Source: an uncultured Erythrobacter sp.
GTDB taxonomy: Bacteria > Pseudomonadota > Alphaproteobacteria > Sphingomonadales > Sphingomonadaceae
Direction of reading: 5' to 3'
Length of the DNA: 64,000 nucleotides
NCBI GenBank assembly: GCA_947488085.1
Contig: CANKYI010000002.1
Coordinates: 186,001 to 250,000, forward strand
The position numbers and the translations under genes were made by a program. Shown in pieces: positions 44,598 to 53,543 of the stretch (its first letter is position 1; each line of letters opens with the position of its first letter). The notes beneath the pieces are model-generated. The model saw nothing but the letters and a program-made list of their open reading frames with translations. It did not search any database and had not been told where the DNA came from.

Positions 44598-45917
44598 CTA
44601 TGCGTCGTTTGACGGATTTGGGTTTGCTGGATTGAGGTTTGCAGGGTTGGGGGATGGTTTTCCATCTCCCTCCTCGCTCACCGTGATCCGGATCTCTTGC
44701 ATGTTCAAGATCGCCACATAGAACCCGATCACCGCCAGCGAGCTTGACCCCAATACAGCGAAAGCGGCACCTTTCGCGCCGTTCCATTCGATTGCGGTGT
44801 CGAGCAGGACCAGCGCCAGAATGGTCGGCACTGCGCGCACGATAAAGGCAGTGTGAGCACGCCCAGCGGATACCAGCAGCGATTCCAAACTTGCGCCCAC
44901 CAGTTCCACCGCGCCCGCAATCGCCAGGATCACCATCGCCCAATAGAACACGCGGAATTCTGCGCCCGCAATCGCTTCCAGTCCCCAACGGCCCGCAAAC
45001 AGCGCGACCAGCACGGCAAGGACACCGCCGACCAAAGCGATATTGGCCATGCGCCGCGCCATGACCATCGCGTCATCCTTTGCATGGACAAGCTCAGGCA
45101 AGATGGCTTTGGATACGGTCTGCGCGAGTGAAACCAATGCCATGCCAAGCTGGCTTGCAACCCGGAAACCGCCGGCCAAGGCCGCCCCGCCAAAGGTTCC
45201 GACCAACAGGATCATCACCTGCTTGCCTGCGATAGTCAGGCTGCCCGACATATTGGTCGACCACACAAACTTCCATGCATCGGGGTGCTTTGCAGGAATG
45301 CGCTTCAGGCTGAGCGCGGAGAGGTCGATCCGTTCCTCTCGTGCAGCGGCAAACCACAATGCGGCTGCGACTGCGATTTCGGATGCGGCAAATGCTAGGA
45401 TGAAACCCGCGACACTTGGCATGTAAAACCAGGCGATAATCGCGCCTGTCGCCCGGACGATAGGTTGCGCCGTTTCGGCAGCGGTGGCGGTTGCATATTT
45501 GAACCGCAGCCGCAGCAAACCGATCGGCGTCGTGCGGATCGACAGCAGCGATACGATGCAATAACCTAATGTCAGCCACAACAAGTCCTGTGGCAAAGGC
45601 AGCCAGAACGGCGCGCTCCAGACCAGCAAACAGGCGAGCCCTGCACCGATCACCATCGACATCAGGTCAAGCGCGATGGCAAATCCCGTTGCTTCCGCCG
45701 CGCCCGCGCCATTGGCACCCCAGCGCACGATGAACTGCCATGTCTGAAAATTGGCAAGCCCCGTGATGGCCTGGCCCAAAGCGACAATGATCGCGAACTG
45801 TCCGAACTTTTCAGGGCCCAAAACCTGCGCGGCCAGCGCCAGATAGACCAGGCTGAGCACTGCGTTGACACCGCGCCCACCCAGCAGCCAGCCCATATTG
45901 GTGAATAGGCGCTTCAT
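44598..45917 (-). CDS. Oligosaccharide flippase / Wzx-like membrane protein (MOP superfamily)
   Basis: A 439-residue polytopic protein with about 12 hydrophobic helices and the repeated small-residue pattern of Wzx/RfbX flippases. The N-terminal MKRLFTNMGWLLGGRGVNAV, LVYLALAAQVLGPEKFGQFA and the central SKAILPELVHAKDDAMVMAR are typical. It would flip a lipid-linked glycan across the inner membrane. Its C-terminal tail is low-complexity Asn-Pro repeats (NPANLNPANPNPSN), an unusual cytoplasmic end. A sugar-nucleotidyltransferase-like gene is 14 nt upstream in the same operon. Confidence 0.82.
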   Translation of the reverse strand: MKRLFTNMGWLLGGRGVNAVLSLVYLALAAQVLGPEKFGQFAIIVALGQAITGLANFQTWQFIVRWGANGAGAAEATGFAIALDLMSMVIGAGLACLLVWSAPFWLPLPQDLLWLTLGYCIVSLLSIRTTPIGLLRLRFKYATATAAETAQPIVRATGAIIAWFYMPSVAGFILAFAASEIAVAAALWFAAAREERIDLSALSLKRIPAKHPDAWKFVWSTNMSGSLTIAGKQVMILLVGTFGGAALAGGFRVASQLGMALVSLAQTVSKAILPELVHAKDDAMVMARRMANIALVGGVLAVLVALFAGRWGLEAIAGAEFRVFYWAMVILAIAGAVELVGASLESLLVSAGRAHTAFIVRAVPTILALVLLDTAIEWNGAKGAAFAVLGSSSLAVIGFYVAILNMQEIRITVSEEGDGKPSPNPANLNPANPNPSNDA

Positions 45918-45931
45918 GGGCCGCCCTCGTA

Positions 45932-46729
45932 TTACCCTTCGCGCCGGGCCAGAATACGGGTCGTCACATCGTAAGTGCGCTGATTATCGACATCAATCGC
46001 GTAATGCCCATCGGAAAGCTCAATCGGGACCAGCTTGAACCCGAACCGTTTCGACACCTGTTCGAACAGCTTTTCCTTCGAACCATTGCCGATGCGGAAC
46101 CGGATGAGGTTCATCAGGCCGAACGCTTTAATAATGCGGCTGGGGAACTTCACGAATTGCCCGCCTTCGCGCATGATTTCAGCCGCGCTCAATGCCTTTT
46201 CGCTGCCCAGCCAATACATATTGCAATTGGAAAAACCGCCGTCCTTGAATTGGTAGAATTTCTTCTGACCCTCAGGGTCGGCGGCTTGCACGTCTTCCTT
46301 GCGCGCGAGACCAGCTGCACCGCCTGCTTCTTCAGCAAGGCATTTGGTGATGAATTCGCTGTAACCCTCAGGCGTGACGAGGCAATTGTCAGCAGTGGTG
46401 ATCATCAACGGGTAATCCGCGGCTTCTGCGCCTGAAAACACACTGTCGACGATGTTGTATTTGCCTTCGGTGAAGATCAAGCGGCCTTCTTCGAGCAAGG
46501 CTGCGATGGTAGGCAAGGCTGCGATTTCATCGGATTCATGCGCGACAATCCGGATCGCGCCTACTTTATCACAAGCGGCGACCTGTTTAACCACGCGCTC
46601 AATCATCGGCACGCCAAGCACGGGGACCACAGCTTTTTGCGAGACGCCAGCATTGGCCGCAAGCGGGTCGAGCCGACCGGAACGTTTGCCTGCCATGATA
46701 AGCGCGGTGACTTTTTGATCTTGTGTCAT
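45932..46729 (-). CDS. Nucleotidyltransferase (NTP-transferase/MobA-like)
   Basis: About 265 residues from ATG 46729; the frame upstream does not resemble the family. The N-terminal MTQDQKVTALIMAGKRSGRL corresponds to the G-x-G-x-R nucleotide loop, with SQKAVVPVLGVPMIERVV supplying the conserved Lys. The metal-binding region reads MITTADNCLVTPE. Such enzymes attach CMP, UMP or GMP to sugar phosphates or polyol phosphates. It stands 14 nt upstream of the flippase, so it probably makes an activated sugar for the same glycan. The specific substrate cannot be read. Confidence 0.75.
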   Translation of the reverse strand: MTQDQKVTALIMAGKRSGRLDPLAANAGVSQKAVVPVLGVPMIERVVKQVAACDKVGAIRIVAHESDEIAALPTIAALLEEGRLIFTEGKYNIVDSVFSGAEAADYPLMITTADNCLVTPEGYSEFITKCLAEEAGGAAGLARKEDVQAADPEGQKKFYQFKDGGFSNCNMYWLGSEKALSAAEIMREGGQFVKFPSRIIKAFGLMNLIRFRIGNGSKEKLFEQVSKRFGFKLVPIELSDGHYAIDVDNQRTYDVTTRILARREG

Positions 46730-46821
46730 AGCCTGCGCCTGTAGCGTTAATTGCAACGCTGCGCAAAGCGGGCGTTGGTGCATCTTGTGCAACTTTTTGT
46801 TGCAGGCCAGAAGGGTGAGCC

Positions 46822-47547
46822 ATGAAAATCATCTTTTCTAGAAAGGGCTTTGATAGCAGCGCAGGCGGCGGACCGTCTCCGATTGTGGAGGGGAAGCCGA
46901 TAAGTCTGCCCATCCCTGCCGGCACCGCGAGTGAGACCCGCTATGGTGACCTTGGCCTTGGTGAACATGCCGCAAAAGCCAGTCGCGGTCGGTTAAGCGC
47001 CGATGATCTTTGCCACCACGATCCGATGTTTCTGGAGGATAAGACCTGCGTATTTGGCCAATGCGGCGCGGCGCAAACCCATCTGGAGCGGCAGGGGGTT
47101 GGCATTGGCGATGTGTTTGTATTTTTCGGATTGTTCGCTGATGAAGTAACCGCCGCGCCGCATCACCGTATCTTTGGCTATCTGCGCGTTGACACCATGA
47201 CGCCGCTTGCGGATGGTGCGCCGGATGAACTGATCACGCTCAAACACCCCCATGCGCTTGCGATGCATCACCGCAATGATGTGATTTGGCTTGGGGAAGG
47301 GCAGCAAGCGAACTGTGCGAGCAACGCGTTACGGCTTACGGTGCCGGAGGGGCCACCAAGCCTGTGGAACCGGCCCGATTGGCTAAAGCGCGGCGGGCTA
47401 TCCTATCACGACCGCGCGGATCGCTGGATCAGAGGAGGTCGCCTTCGGTCGGTTGCGCGTGGTCAGGAATTTGTCGCCGATATCGGTCGGCGTCAGGCCC
47501 CGCGTGATTGGCTCGATCAAGTCATCGAGGACATTAAAGCGTCTTGA
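46822..47547 (+). CDS. Nmad3-like protein (putative nucleotide-modification-associated domain)
   Basis: A 241-residue soluble protein. The start MKIIFSRKGFDSSAGGGPSP and the following PISLPIP match my memory of the Nmad3 family, a domain found beside nucleotide-modifying enzymes in phage and bacterial systems. Other conserved-looking parts are DPMFLEDKTCVFGQCGAAQ, VFFGLFADE and HRIFGYLRVD. It may handle modified bases or nucleotides. No other modification gene is nearby, so the role here is unknown. It is divergent from the nucleotidyltransferase, and its stop overlaps the convergent mmsB by 14 bp. Confidence 0.65.
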   Translation: MKIIFSRKGFDSSAGGGPSPIVEGKPISLPIPAGTASETRYGDLGLGEHAAKASRGRLSADDLCHHDPMFLEDKTCVFGQCGAAQTHLERQGVGIGDVFVFFGLFADEVTAAPHHRIFGYLRVDTMTPLADGAPDELITLKHPHALAMHHRNDVIWLGEGQQANCASNALRLTVPEGPPSLWNRPDWLKRGGLSYHDRADRWIRGGRLRSVARGQEFVADIGRRQAPRDWLDQVIEDIKAS

Positions 47548-48400
47548 TTATACCTGAGAAATCGAGCGCGCCATTGTCCTGCACAAAGGCCTCATAAATT
47601 TCCTGAGCGTGTTTACCCAAAGGCGTGTTCGCGCCCGCGCTGCCTGCGGCTTCCATCGCCAGCTTCAAATCTTTCAGCATCAGCGCACTGGCAAATCCGC
47701 CCTGATAGTCATTGTCCGACGGGCTTTGCGGGCCAACGCCGGGGACCGGGCAATAGCTCGTCATTGACCAACACTGGCCCGATGATACGCTAGAAATGTC
47801 ATAGAATGTCTGAGGATCAAGGCCGAGCTTATCCGCCATGGAAAACGCCTCTGCCGTGCCGATCATTTGCACTGCGAGCAGCATGTTGTTGCAAATCTTG
47901 GCCGCCTGACCATTGCCGGCATCGCCTGCATGGATCACCGCTTTTCCCATGGCGGACAAGATCGGTTCGGCGCGTTTGAACGCTGCATCCGTCCCGCCAA
48001 CCATAAAGGTCAGCGTCCCGCCATTGGCAGCCGCGATCCCGCCTGAAACGGGAGCATCGACCATATCATAGCCTGCACCCTGAGCCGCGCCGATAACATC
48101 GCGCGCGGTCGCAACATCGATGGTTGAACAATCGAGCAGCACCGCACCCGCAGGCGCACGGCCGATCACTTCGTTTTCATAGACGCCTTTGACGATGGCA
48201 CCATTGGGCAGCATCGAGACAACCGCATCGACACCTTCGCAAGCTTCCTTCGCTGTGTCGAAGGTCGTACAACCCGCATCACGCGCAGCGGTCAATGCGG
48301 GCGCAGCGAGATCAAAAGCGCGCACATCATGGCCCGCTTTCGCGAGATTAGCGGCCATCCCGCCGCCCATATTGCCCAATCCGATAAAGGCGATTTTCAT
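47534..48400 (-). CDS. mmsB: 3-hydroxyisobutyrate dehydrogenase
   Basis: About 288 residues from ATG 48400. It has the NAD-binding FIGLGNMGGGMAANL at the start, the substrate-binding DAPVSGGIAAANGGTLTFMV near residue 118, and the catalytic Lys in GNGQAAKICNNMLLA near residue 170. It oxidises 3-hydroxyisobutyrate to methylmalonate semialdehyde in valine degradation. It starts 1 nt after the enoyl-CoA hydratase stop. The same leftward cluster contains the preceding steps. Confidence 0.93.
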   Translation of the reverse strand: MKIAFIGLGNMGGGMAANLAKAGHDVRAFDLAAPALTAARDAGCTTFDTAKEACEGVDAVVSMLPNGAIVKGVYENEVIGRAPAGAVLLDCSTIDVATARDVIGAAQGAGYDMVDAPVSGGIAAANGGTLTFMVGGTDAAFKRAEPILSAMGKAVIHAGDAGNGQAAKICNNMLLAVQMIGTAEAFSMADKLGLDPQTFYDISSVSSGQCWSMTSYCPVPGVGPQSPSDNDYQGGFASALMLKDLKLAMEAAGSAGANTPLGKHAQEIYEAFVQDNGALDFSGIIKTL

Positions 48401-48401
48401 A

Positions 48402-49196
48402 TCAACGACCTTTCCAGTTGCCCTCACGCTTCTCTATAAACGCCGCCATCCCCTCGGCTTTGTCTTCACTTGCGGTGAGGATTTGGAAGATGCGGCGCTC
48501 CACAATCAGGCCCTGATCCAGCGTCATTTCAAACGCGGAGTTCACCATTTCCTTGTTCGCGATGGTCGCCATCGGCGGCATCGCCGCAATGGTTGCAGCG
48601 GTCTTGAGCACTTCGGCGATCAAGTCCGCTTGCGGCACAGAGCGGGCTATCAAGTTCGCGCGTTCTGCCTCTTCTGCGCCCATCATCCGACCCGTCAGGC
48701 ACATTTCCATTGATTTAGATTTGCCAATCGCGCGGGTCAGTCGCTGCGATCCGCCCATGCCTGGGGCGACGCCCAGCTTAATCTCAGGCTGGCCAAATTT
48801 CGCATTGTCCGATGCAATGATGAAATCGGCCATCATCGCCAATTCGCACCCGCCGCCCAGCGCAAAGCCGTTGACGGCTGCGATCCAAGGCTTGCGCGTT
48901 TTCTTCACGATCTCGGAAGTCCATGGCGAAAAGAAATCGTCGAGATAGAAATCGGCGGCTGCCTTTTCGCTCATCTCTTTAATGTCTGCGCCCGCAGCGA
49001 AGGCTTTCTCACCTGAACCGGTCAAGATCGCGCAAAGCTGGCTATCATCGGCCTGATAGGCGGCGAAGGCGTTGATCAGCTCCTCCAGCACTTTGGAATT
49101 GAGCGCATTCAACGCCTTGGGCCGGTTGAGCGTGATCAGAGTCACAGCGTTCGTCCCCTGAGCATTGGTTTCAACGGTGATCGTTTCATAACTCAT
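48402..49196 (-). CDS. Enoyl-CoA hydratase of the valine cluster
   Basis: About 264 residues from ATG 49196, which overlaps the stop of the hydrolase gene (ATGA). It is a classical crotonase: FAAGADIKEM forms the first oxyanion part. Both catalytic Glu are present, in ALGGGCELAMMAD and GQPEIKLGVAPGMGG. The C-terminal end is EGMAAFIEKREGNWKGR. It hydrates 2-enoyl-CoA to 3-hydroxyacyl-CoA; in this operon the substrate is probably methacrylyl-CoA, although short straight-chain enoyl-CoAs are also expected. Confidence 0.92.
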   Translation of the reverse strand: MSYETITVETNAQGTNAVTLITLNRPKALNALNSKVLEELINAFAAYQADDSQLCAILTGSGEKAFAAGADIKEMSEKAAADFYLDDFFSPWTSEIVKKTRKPWIAAVNGFALGGGCELAMMADFIIASDNAKFGQPEIKLGVAPGMGGSQRLTRAIGKSKSMEMCLTGRMMGAEEAERANLIARSVPQADLIAEVLKTAATIAAMPPMATIANKEMVNSAFEMTLDQGLIVERRIFQILTASEDKAEGMAAFIEKREGNWKGR

Positions 49197-50263
49197 AGCG
49201 GCTTCCATTCCTCGTCTACTGGTAGGGGGGCAAAGATGCTGTCGATCAGCTCTTCGCTTACCTCTGGCGGGGTCGCTGGGTTCCATCTGGGATCATGCGT
49301 TTTGTCTGTGATGACCGCGCGCACACCTTCGGCAAAGTCCGGGCGGGTCAGGACGCGGGATGCGATGCGGTATTCCATGACCATATTGTCGGCAAAGGTC
49401 GGCAAATCGGTGCTGGTGGACAGTTGGCGAAGCGCAACTTTGCAGGTTTGCGGGCTTTTCGTGCCCAGCGTATCACGCTCTTTTTCAGCCCATTCATCAC
49501 CGCCCTCAATCGCAACTTCCAAGCTGGCCAGAATTTCTTCGAAACTGTCGCTGGCGAAGTGTTTGGCGATCTTTAGCGCATTGGCCTCAATCCGCGCGTC
49601 CGGGGGTGTGCCGACAGGTTCAGACAGGATGCCTGCGATCCGTCCAGGCCGTTCAATGATCCGCGCTTTGATGTCTTCAAGCTGTTCACTGGGCACATAA
49701 TGCGTGGCCAAGCCGGTCCACAAAGCCTCTGACCCATCCAACCGCGCGCCAGTAAGCGCGAGGAATTGCCCCAGCCTCCCGCCAAGGCGCGAAAGATACC
49801 ATCCGCCGCCAACATCGGGGAACAGGCCAATGCCCGTTTCTGGCATGGCAAAACGGGTATTCTCCGTCGCCACCCGGAATTTGGCAGGCTGCGAAATACC
49901 AACGCCGCCGCCCATCGTGACCCCGTCCATAAACGCGACCACAGGCTTGGCATAGGTGAACAGTTGGTGGTTGAGTTGATATTCGTCATGGAAGAATTTG
50001 CGTCCAGACGCGCCGCCATCATTCAGAGCAGAATCGCGCAGGAACGCAATATCGCCGCCCGCGCAAAAGCCGCGGCTGCCCTCTGCATGGTCGATCATGA
50101 TTGCTTCGATGCTGTCATCGGAGGCCCATTCGGTCAACGCCGCGCTCATCGCGTGGCACATATCGAGGGTCAGGGCGTGGAGCGCCTTTGGCCGGTTCAA
50201 CGTAATGTGCCCGATCAGGCCATTCTTGCGGGTGAGTACGTCTTGGAATTCAGTATCGGTCAT
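49193..50263 (-). CDS. 3-hydroxyisobutyryl-CoA hydrolase
   Basis: About 356 residues from ATG 50263, which overlaps the stop of the small membrane protein by 4 bp. The crotonase fold carries the hydrolase-type signatures SRGFCAGGDIAFL, MDGVTMGGGVGISQPAKFRV and FAMPETGIGLFPDVGGGWYL, plus the long C-terminal helical extension (VALRQLSTSTDLPTFADNM) of the HIBCH family. It releases 3-hydroxyisobutyrate from its CoA ester in valine degradation, feeding MmsB encoded two genes downstream. Confidence 0.9.
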   Translation of the reverse strand: MTDTEFQDVLTRKNGLIGHITLNRPKALHALTLDMCHAMSAALTEWASDDSIEAIMIDHAEGSRGFCAGGDIAFLRDSALNDGGASGRKFFHDEYQLNHQLFTYAKPVVAFMDGVTMGGGVGISQPAKFRVATENTRFAMPETGIGLFPDVGGGWYLSRLGGRLGQFLALTGARLDGSEALWTGLATHYVPSEQLEDIKARIIERPGRIAGILSEPVGTPPDARIEANALKIAKHFASDSFEEILASLEVAIEGGDEWAEKERDTLGTKSPQTCKVALRQLSTSTDLPTFADNMVMEYRIASRVLTRPDFAEGVRAVITDKTHDPRWNPATPPEVSEELIDSIFAPLPVDEEWKPL

Positions 50264-50685
50264 GATTGCTCCAATGACACTCGATTGCTCTGATGAGCAG
50301 GTGGCAGCAACCGCCACGCAACAAACCAGTAAGTCAGCGCTCCCAGTGTCACGGCGACGGCAGTCGCGCTAGTGGCTTTAAACATTCGGAAGCTGAATAC
50401 GGGCTCTTCAATAAACATAAATGCAAGCGCACACCCTAGAACCAAACCTACGCCCGCTATCAGCTTGGGACTGTCCCATGTGCAATATTCAGTAATGGCA
50501 ATAACCGGGATCGCAACCGGGGCGGCCAAAACCACACCCAATAGCGCGAGGGTTGGTGAACCCAGAAAATCGAACAGAAACTCGCCTAGGTCTTCCACAA
50601 AGCTATGGAAGATGATGACCATCCCATAAGATCCCACAAACGCGCCAGCCATATAGGCTGCGACAATGGCCAGCAGGCGTTTCAC
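50260..50685 (-). CDS. Small four-helix membrane protein inside the valine operon
   Basis: A 141-residue protein with about four transmembrane helices (near residues 5-25, 40-66, 75-92 and 103-125). I do not recognise it. The start overlaps the acyl-CoA dehydrogenase stop and the end overlaps the HIBYL-CoA hydrolase start by 4 bp each, so it is coupled to both. There is no motif suggesting transport or catalysis. The placement could be accidental or it could recruit or support the pathway at the membrane. Confidence 0.65.
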   Translation of the reverse strand: MKRLLAIVAAYMAGAFVGSYGMVIIFHSFVEDLGEFLFDFLGSPTLALLGVVLAAPVAIPVIAITEYCTWDSPKLIAGVGLVLGCALAFMFIEEPVFSFRMFKATSATAVAVTLGALTYWFVAWRLLPPAHQSNRVSLEQS

Positions 50686-51836
50686 TGACGCAGCAGATCC
50701 CGGCCCACGACCATGCGCATAATCTGGTTCGTCCCCTCTAGGATCGAGTGGACGCGCAAATCGCGCCAGAACCGCTCAATCGGATAATCTTGCAGATAGC
50801 CATATCCGCCATGCAGTTGCAGCGCGCGGTCGACGATTGCTGAGCCGTTATCGGTCGCCAGTCGTTTTGCCATGGCGGAAAAGCGCGATTTGTCAGGTGC
50901 GTTCTCGGTAACTTTGCACGCCGCGAGATAGAGCAATGCGCGCGCAGCCTCCAAATCGGTGGCCATATCAGCGAGGGTGAATTGGGTGTTTTGAAATTCG
51001 GCGATAGCCTTGCCAAACTGGCTACGCTCTTTGGTGTATTTGATCGCTTCATCAAGACAGCGTTGCGCGCCGCCCAGTGAACACGCACCAATGTTTAAGC
51101 GTCCACCATCAAGGCCCATCATGGCCAAGCGGAACCCTTCACCTTCACCGCCGACCACGTTTTCGACCGGCACACGCACATCCTCAAGGATCAATTGCGC
51201 GGTGGGTTGTGAATGCCAGCCAAGCTTGCGCTCATTCGCGCCAAAGCTAACGCCGGGCATGTCTTTCTCGATCACCATGCAGGTGATGCCTTTGGGTCCG
51301 TCCTCGCCCGTGCGCACCATGGCGACATAGATCTCGTTCGATCCTGCGCCAGAGATGAACTGCTTTGATCCGTTGAGCACATAGTGATCGCCATCGCGCC
51401 GAGCCGTGGTTTTCAGCGCCGCCGCATCCGATCCGCTTGATGGCTCTGTCAGGCAGTAGCTGGCGATGTTCTCCATCGTCACAAGCGAAGGCAGATACTT
51501 GTCTTTGACCGTCTGCGACCCGAACCGGTCGATCATCCATGCAGCCATATTGTGGATTGAGATAAAGGCGGATGTGGACGGGCAACCATAGGCCATTGCC
51601 TCCATAATCAGCGCAGCCTCCAACCGGCCAAGCCCGATCCCGCCCGATTCCTCCGATACATAGATCGCGCCAAAACCCAATTCAGCGGTCTGTTTGATCG
51701 TATCGATGGGGAAGATGTGTTTCTCATCCCATTCGCCGGCGTGCGGCGTGATCGCGTCTGCGGTGAATCGCTGGGCCATATCCTGAATGGCGAGCTGATC
51801 GTCGGTGAGAGAGAATTGTCCTTGCATGGCAGCCAA
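50682..51836 (-). CDS. Acyl-CoA dehydrogenase, probably isobutyryl-CoA dehydrogenase
   Basis: A 384-residue FAD-dependent acyl-CoA dehydrogenase. The FAD/substrate stretches are YCLTEPSSGSDAAALKT and GSKQFISGAGSNEIYVAM. The catalytic base is probably Glu367 in HSILEGTNQIMRM near the C-terminus, the position used in short/branched-chain enzymes. YLQDYPIERFWRDLRV is family-typical. First gene of the leftward valine operon, so isobutyryl-CoA to methacrylyl-CoA is the likely reaction. A 2-methylbutyryl-CoA substrate is also possible. Confidence 0.9.
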   Translation of the reverse strand: MAAMQGQFSLTDDQLAIQDMAQRFTADAITPHAGEWDEKHIFPIDTIKQTAELGFGAIYVSEESGGIGLGRLEAALIMEAMAYGCPSTSAFISIHNMAAWMIDRFGSQTVKDKYLPSLVTMENIASYCLTEPSSGSDAAALKTTARRDGDHYVLNGSKQFISGAGSNEIYVAMVRTGEDGPKGITCMVIEKDMPGVSFGANERKLGWHSQPTAQLILEDVRVPVENVVGGEGEGFRLAMMGLDGGRLNIGACSLGGAQRCLDEAIKYTKERSQFGKAIAEFQNTQFTLADMATDLEAARALLYLAACKVTENAPDKSRFSAMAKRLATDNGSAIVDRALQLHGGYGYLQDYPIERFWRDLRVHSILEGTNQIMRMVVGRDLLRQ

Positions 51837-51976
51837 TCTAGGCGTTGATTGTGCCTGAGAAAAGGGTGCGTGGCCTGCTATGTTTGTTAGGTGGCTTGCA
51901 CGGCATTTTGCACCGGTTATCGTGTTTTTTTGAGAAATATTGTAACCAATCAGAGGTCAGCCACGTAGTAAAACGT

Positions 51977-52414
51977 ATGAGCACGCACGCACCAATTCAG
52001 CCGAACCGCCTGTTGATCGTCTACAATGCCGATAGCGGGCTGATTAATGCGTTGATGCATGCGGTGCACAAACAGCTCTATCCCGAAACATATCCCTGCT
52101 CGCTTTGCGCGATAACCTATGGCGCGGTGTCGATGCATGGCGAATGGAAGCGGTTTTTGGAACGCCTACCATTGGAAGTGGTGTTCCATCACAAGGATGA
52201 TTTCGCCCAAAGCTATCCCGAATGTGGGGAAGGCGGGGCGAATGAGATCGCTCTGCCTGCGATCCTTGTCGGTGAACGCGGTGCTCAGCCCAAAGTGTTG
52301 TTATCAGCGCGCGAGCTTGATGCGACGGCGGACACAATTGAACTGATGGAGCGCGTTGAAGAGCGGCTGGCGGCTCAATTTATGTCCGACAACTTGGACC
52401 GGGTCGGGGCTTAG
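51977..52414 (+). CDS. Hypothetical protein with a Cys-Ser-Leu-Cys motif
   Basis: About 145 residues from ATG 51977; the in-frame sequence upstream is not protein-like. It contains LLIVYNADSGLINALMHAVH, YPETYPCSLCAITYGAVSM and HHKDDFAQSYPE. The Cys-x-x-Cys and nearby His/Asp could bind a metal. I have the impression of a conserved uncharacterised family but cannot name it. It is divergent from the acyl-CoA dehydrogenase (140 bp apart) and converges with the DUF1254 gene (stop codons overlap by 4 bp). Confidence 0.6.
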   Translation: MSTHAPIQPNRLLIVYNADSGLINALMHAVHKQLYPETYPCSLCAITYGAVSMHGEWKRFLERLPLEVVFHHKDDFAQSYPECGEGGANEIALPAILVGERGAQPKVLLSARELDATADTIELMERVEERLAAQFMSDNLDRVGA

Positions 52415-52932
52415 CCCGCTTTCCACTCACAACTGTCATTCACTGACGCTTCTTTGGCCGCATCGAATAACTCCTGTGTCGGGGCAAGCCGCCGGATCAG
52501 GACAACGCCGCGTGATGTGGGTGAGAGTATCTTGTGGCTGTCTTCGCCAACCGGATGTCGCTTTGTAATTAGATAGGCATTCTTTGCCTCACCCGTCCCG
52601 CGAATGGTGGCGAAATTGTTCGTGTCCGCATCAAAGAAGGACAGCGATTGATAGCCCGGCCATTCTGCCATCGTGATGCTAAGTTCGCTGCCTTCTTCGC
52701 TCAAATCATAGCGGCACAGCGAATAGAACAGATCGGGCGACGTGCGGACGACGGCCTGTGTCTGAGGCGTAATCCTGAGCGGCGTGGTGAAAGCGTGTTC
52801 GGCAATTCCGCGATCTTTTAGCGCCGAAAGCGTACGATCCATGATCAAGCCGGGCGTAAAATGAAGCACTGCGAAATGCGCGGCTATGCCGCACACCACC
52901 ATCGCCACGAGAGGGCCTATCCAGCGTTTCAT
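52411..52932 (-). CDS. DUF1254-domain membrane-anchored protein
   Basis: About 173 residues from ATG 52932, which overlaps the DUF1214 stop (ATGA). An N-terminal anchor (MKRWIGPLVAMVVCGIAAHF) is followed by a periplasmic domain with TPQTQAVVRTSPDLFYSLC, AEWPGYQSLSFFDADTNNF and a C-terminal VLIRRLAPTQELFD, as in DUF1254. In many bacteria DUF1254 and DUF1214 are fused in one larger protein; here they are two adjacent short genes. The function of the family is not established. Confidence 0.72.
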   Translation of the reverse strand: MKRWIGPLVAMVVCGIAAHFAVLHFTPGLIMDRTLSALKDRGIAEHAFTTPLRITPQTQAVVRTSPDLFYSLCRYDLSEEGSELSITMAEWPGYQSLSFFDADTNNFATIRGTGEAKNAYLITKRHPVGEDSHKILSPTSRGVVLIRRLAPTQELFDAAKEASVNDSCEWKAG

Positions 52933-53543
52933 GGCGCTTCCCCTTCGCAGGAAAGACGCTCGACCACCGGGGGCTTTAGAGTGTCCTCTGGTGCATCGAG
53001 AAGCGCGCGGATGGGAACATAAAGCCGCAATGTAAGATCGAAGGTTCCGGCATTGCGGCTTGAAATCCAATAGGTCTCCTGCTGCGGGCGTTTGGGGGAG
53101 ATCAGCGCGCTCCAATCCTCGGAGTTGCCGCTTACCCCGGTTGCATCAACGCTCAGCGCAGCGTCTTCATTCATGGGCAGCTTGCTATCAGCGTCATAGA
53201 GTGTGATCGACCACCATTCGGCGGGCATGGCTCCACCAGACAGCCGATATTCGCAAGCCTCACGCAATGGCTCGCCTGAGCTGTCGGTTGTGCGGGTGAA
53301 ATAGACCGCTTCGCTTTTGGCCAATCCCAAAAGCCCGTGTCGCGCGACGCGGGTGCGGGTGTAGGGATCAGCGGCCTCGGAACCGATATTGAAATCGCTG
53401 CGCCATCCATCCACTTCGATATTCCCGAAATCGAGGGGTTCTGTGCCGGGCCAAAGCCCCGCGAGATAAAGCGCGCTTGCGCCGCCCACCAGTATGCCGA
53501 GCACCGCGCCAAACCCGTATCGGAGCAAACGTTTAAGCATCAC
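52929..53543 (-). CDS. DUF1214-domain membrane-anchored protein
   Basis: A 204-residue protein with an N-terminal membrane helix (LLRYGFGAVLGILVGGASAL). The periplasmic part carries the DUF1214 pattern: DPYTRTRVARHGLLGLAKSE, CEYRLSGGAMPAEWWSITLY and FDLTLRLYVP. It overlaps the RidA gene upstream by 11 bp and the DUF1254 gene downstream by 4 bp. The two together equal the usual DUF1254-DUF1214 protein and probably interact. Function unknown. Confidence 0.75.
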   Translation of the reverse strand: MMLKRLLRYGFGAVLGILVGGASALYLAGLWPGTEPLDFGNIEVDGWRSDFNIGSEAADPYTRTRVARHGLLGLAKSEAVYFTRTTDSSGEPLREACEYRLSGGAMPAEWWSITLYDADSKLPMNEDAALSVDATGVSGNSEDWSALISPKRPQQETYWISSRNAGTFDLTLRLYVPIRALLDAPEDTLKPPVVERLSCEGEAP

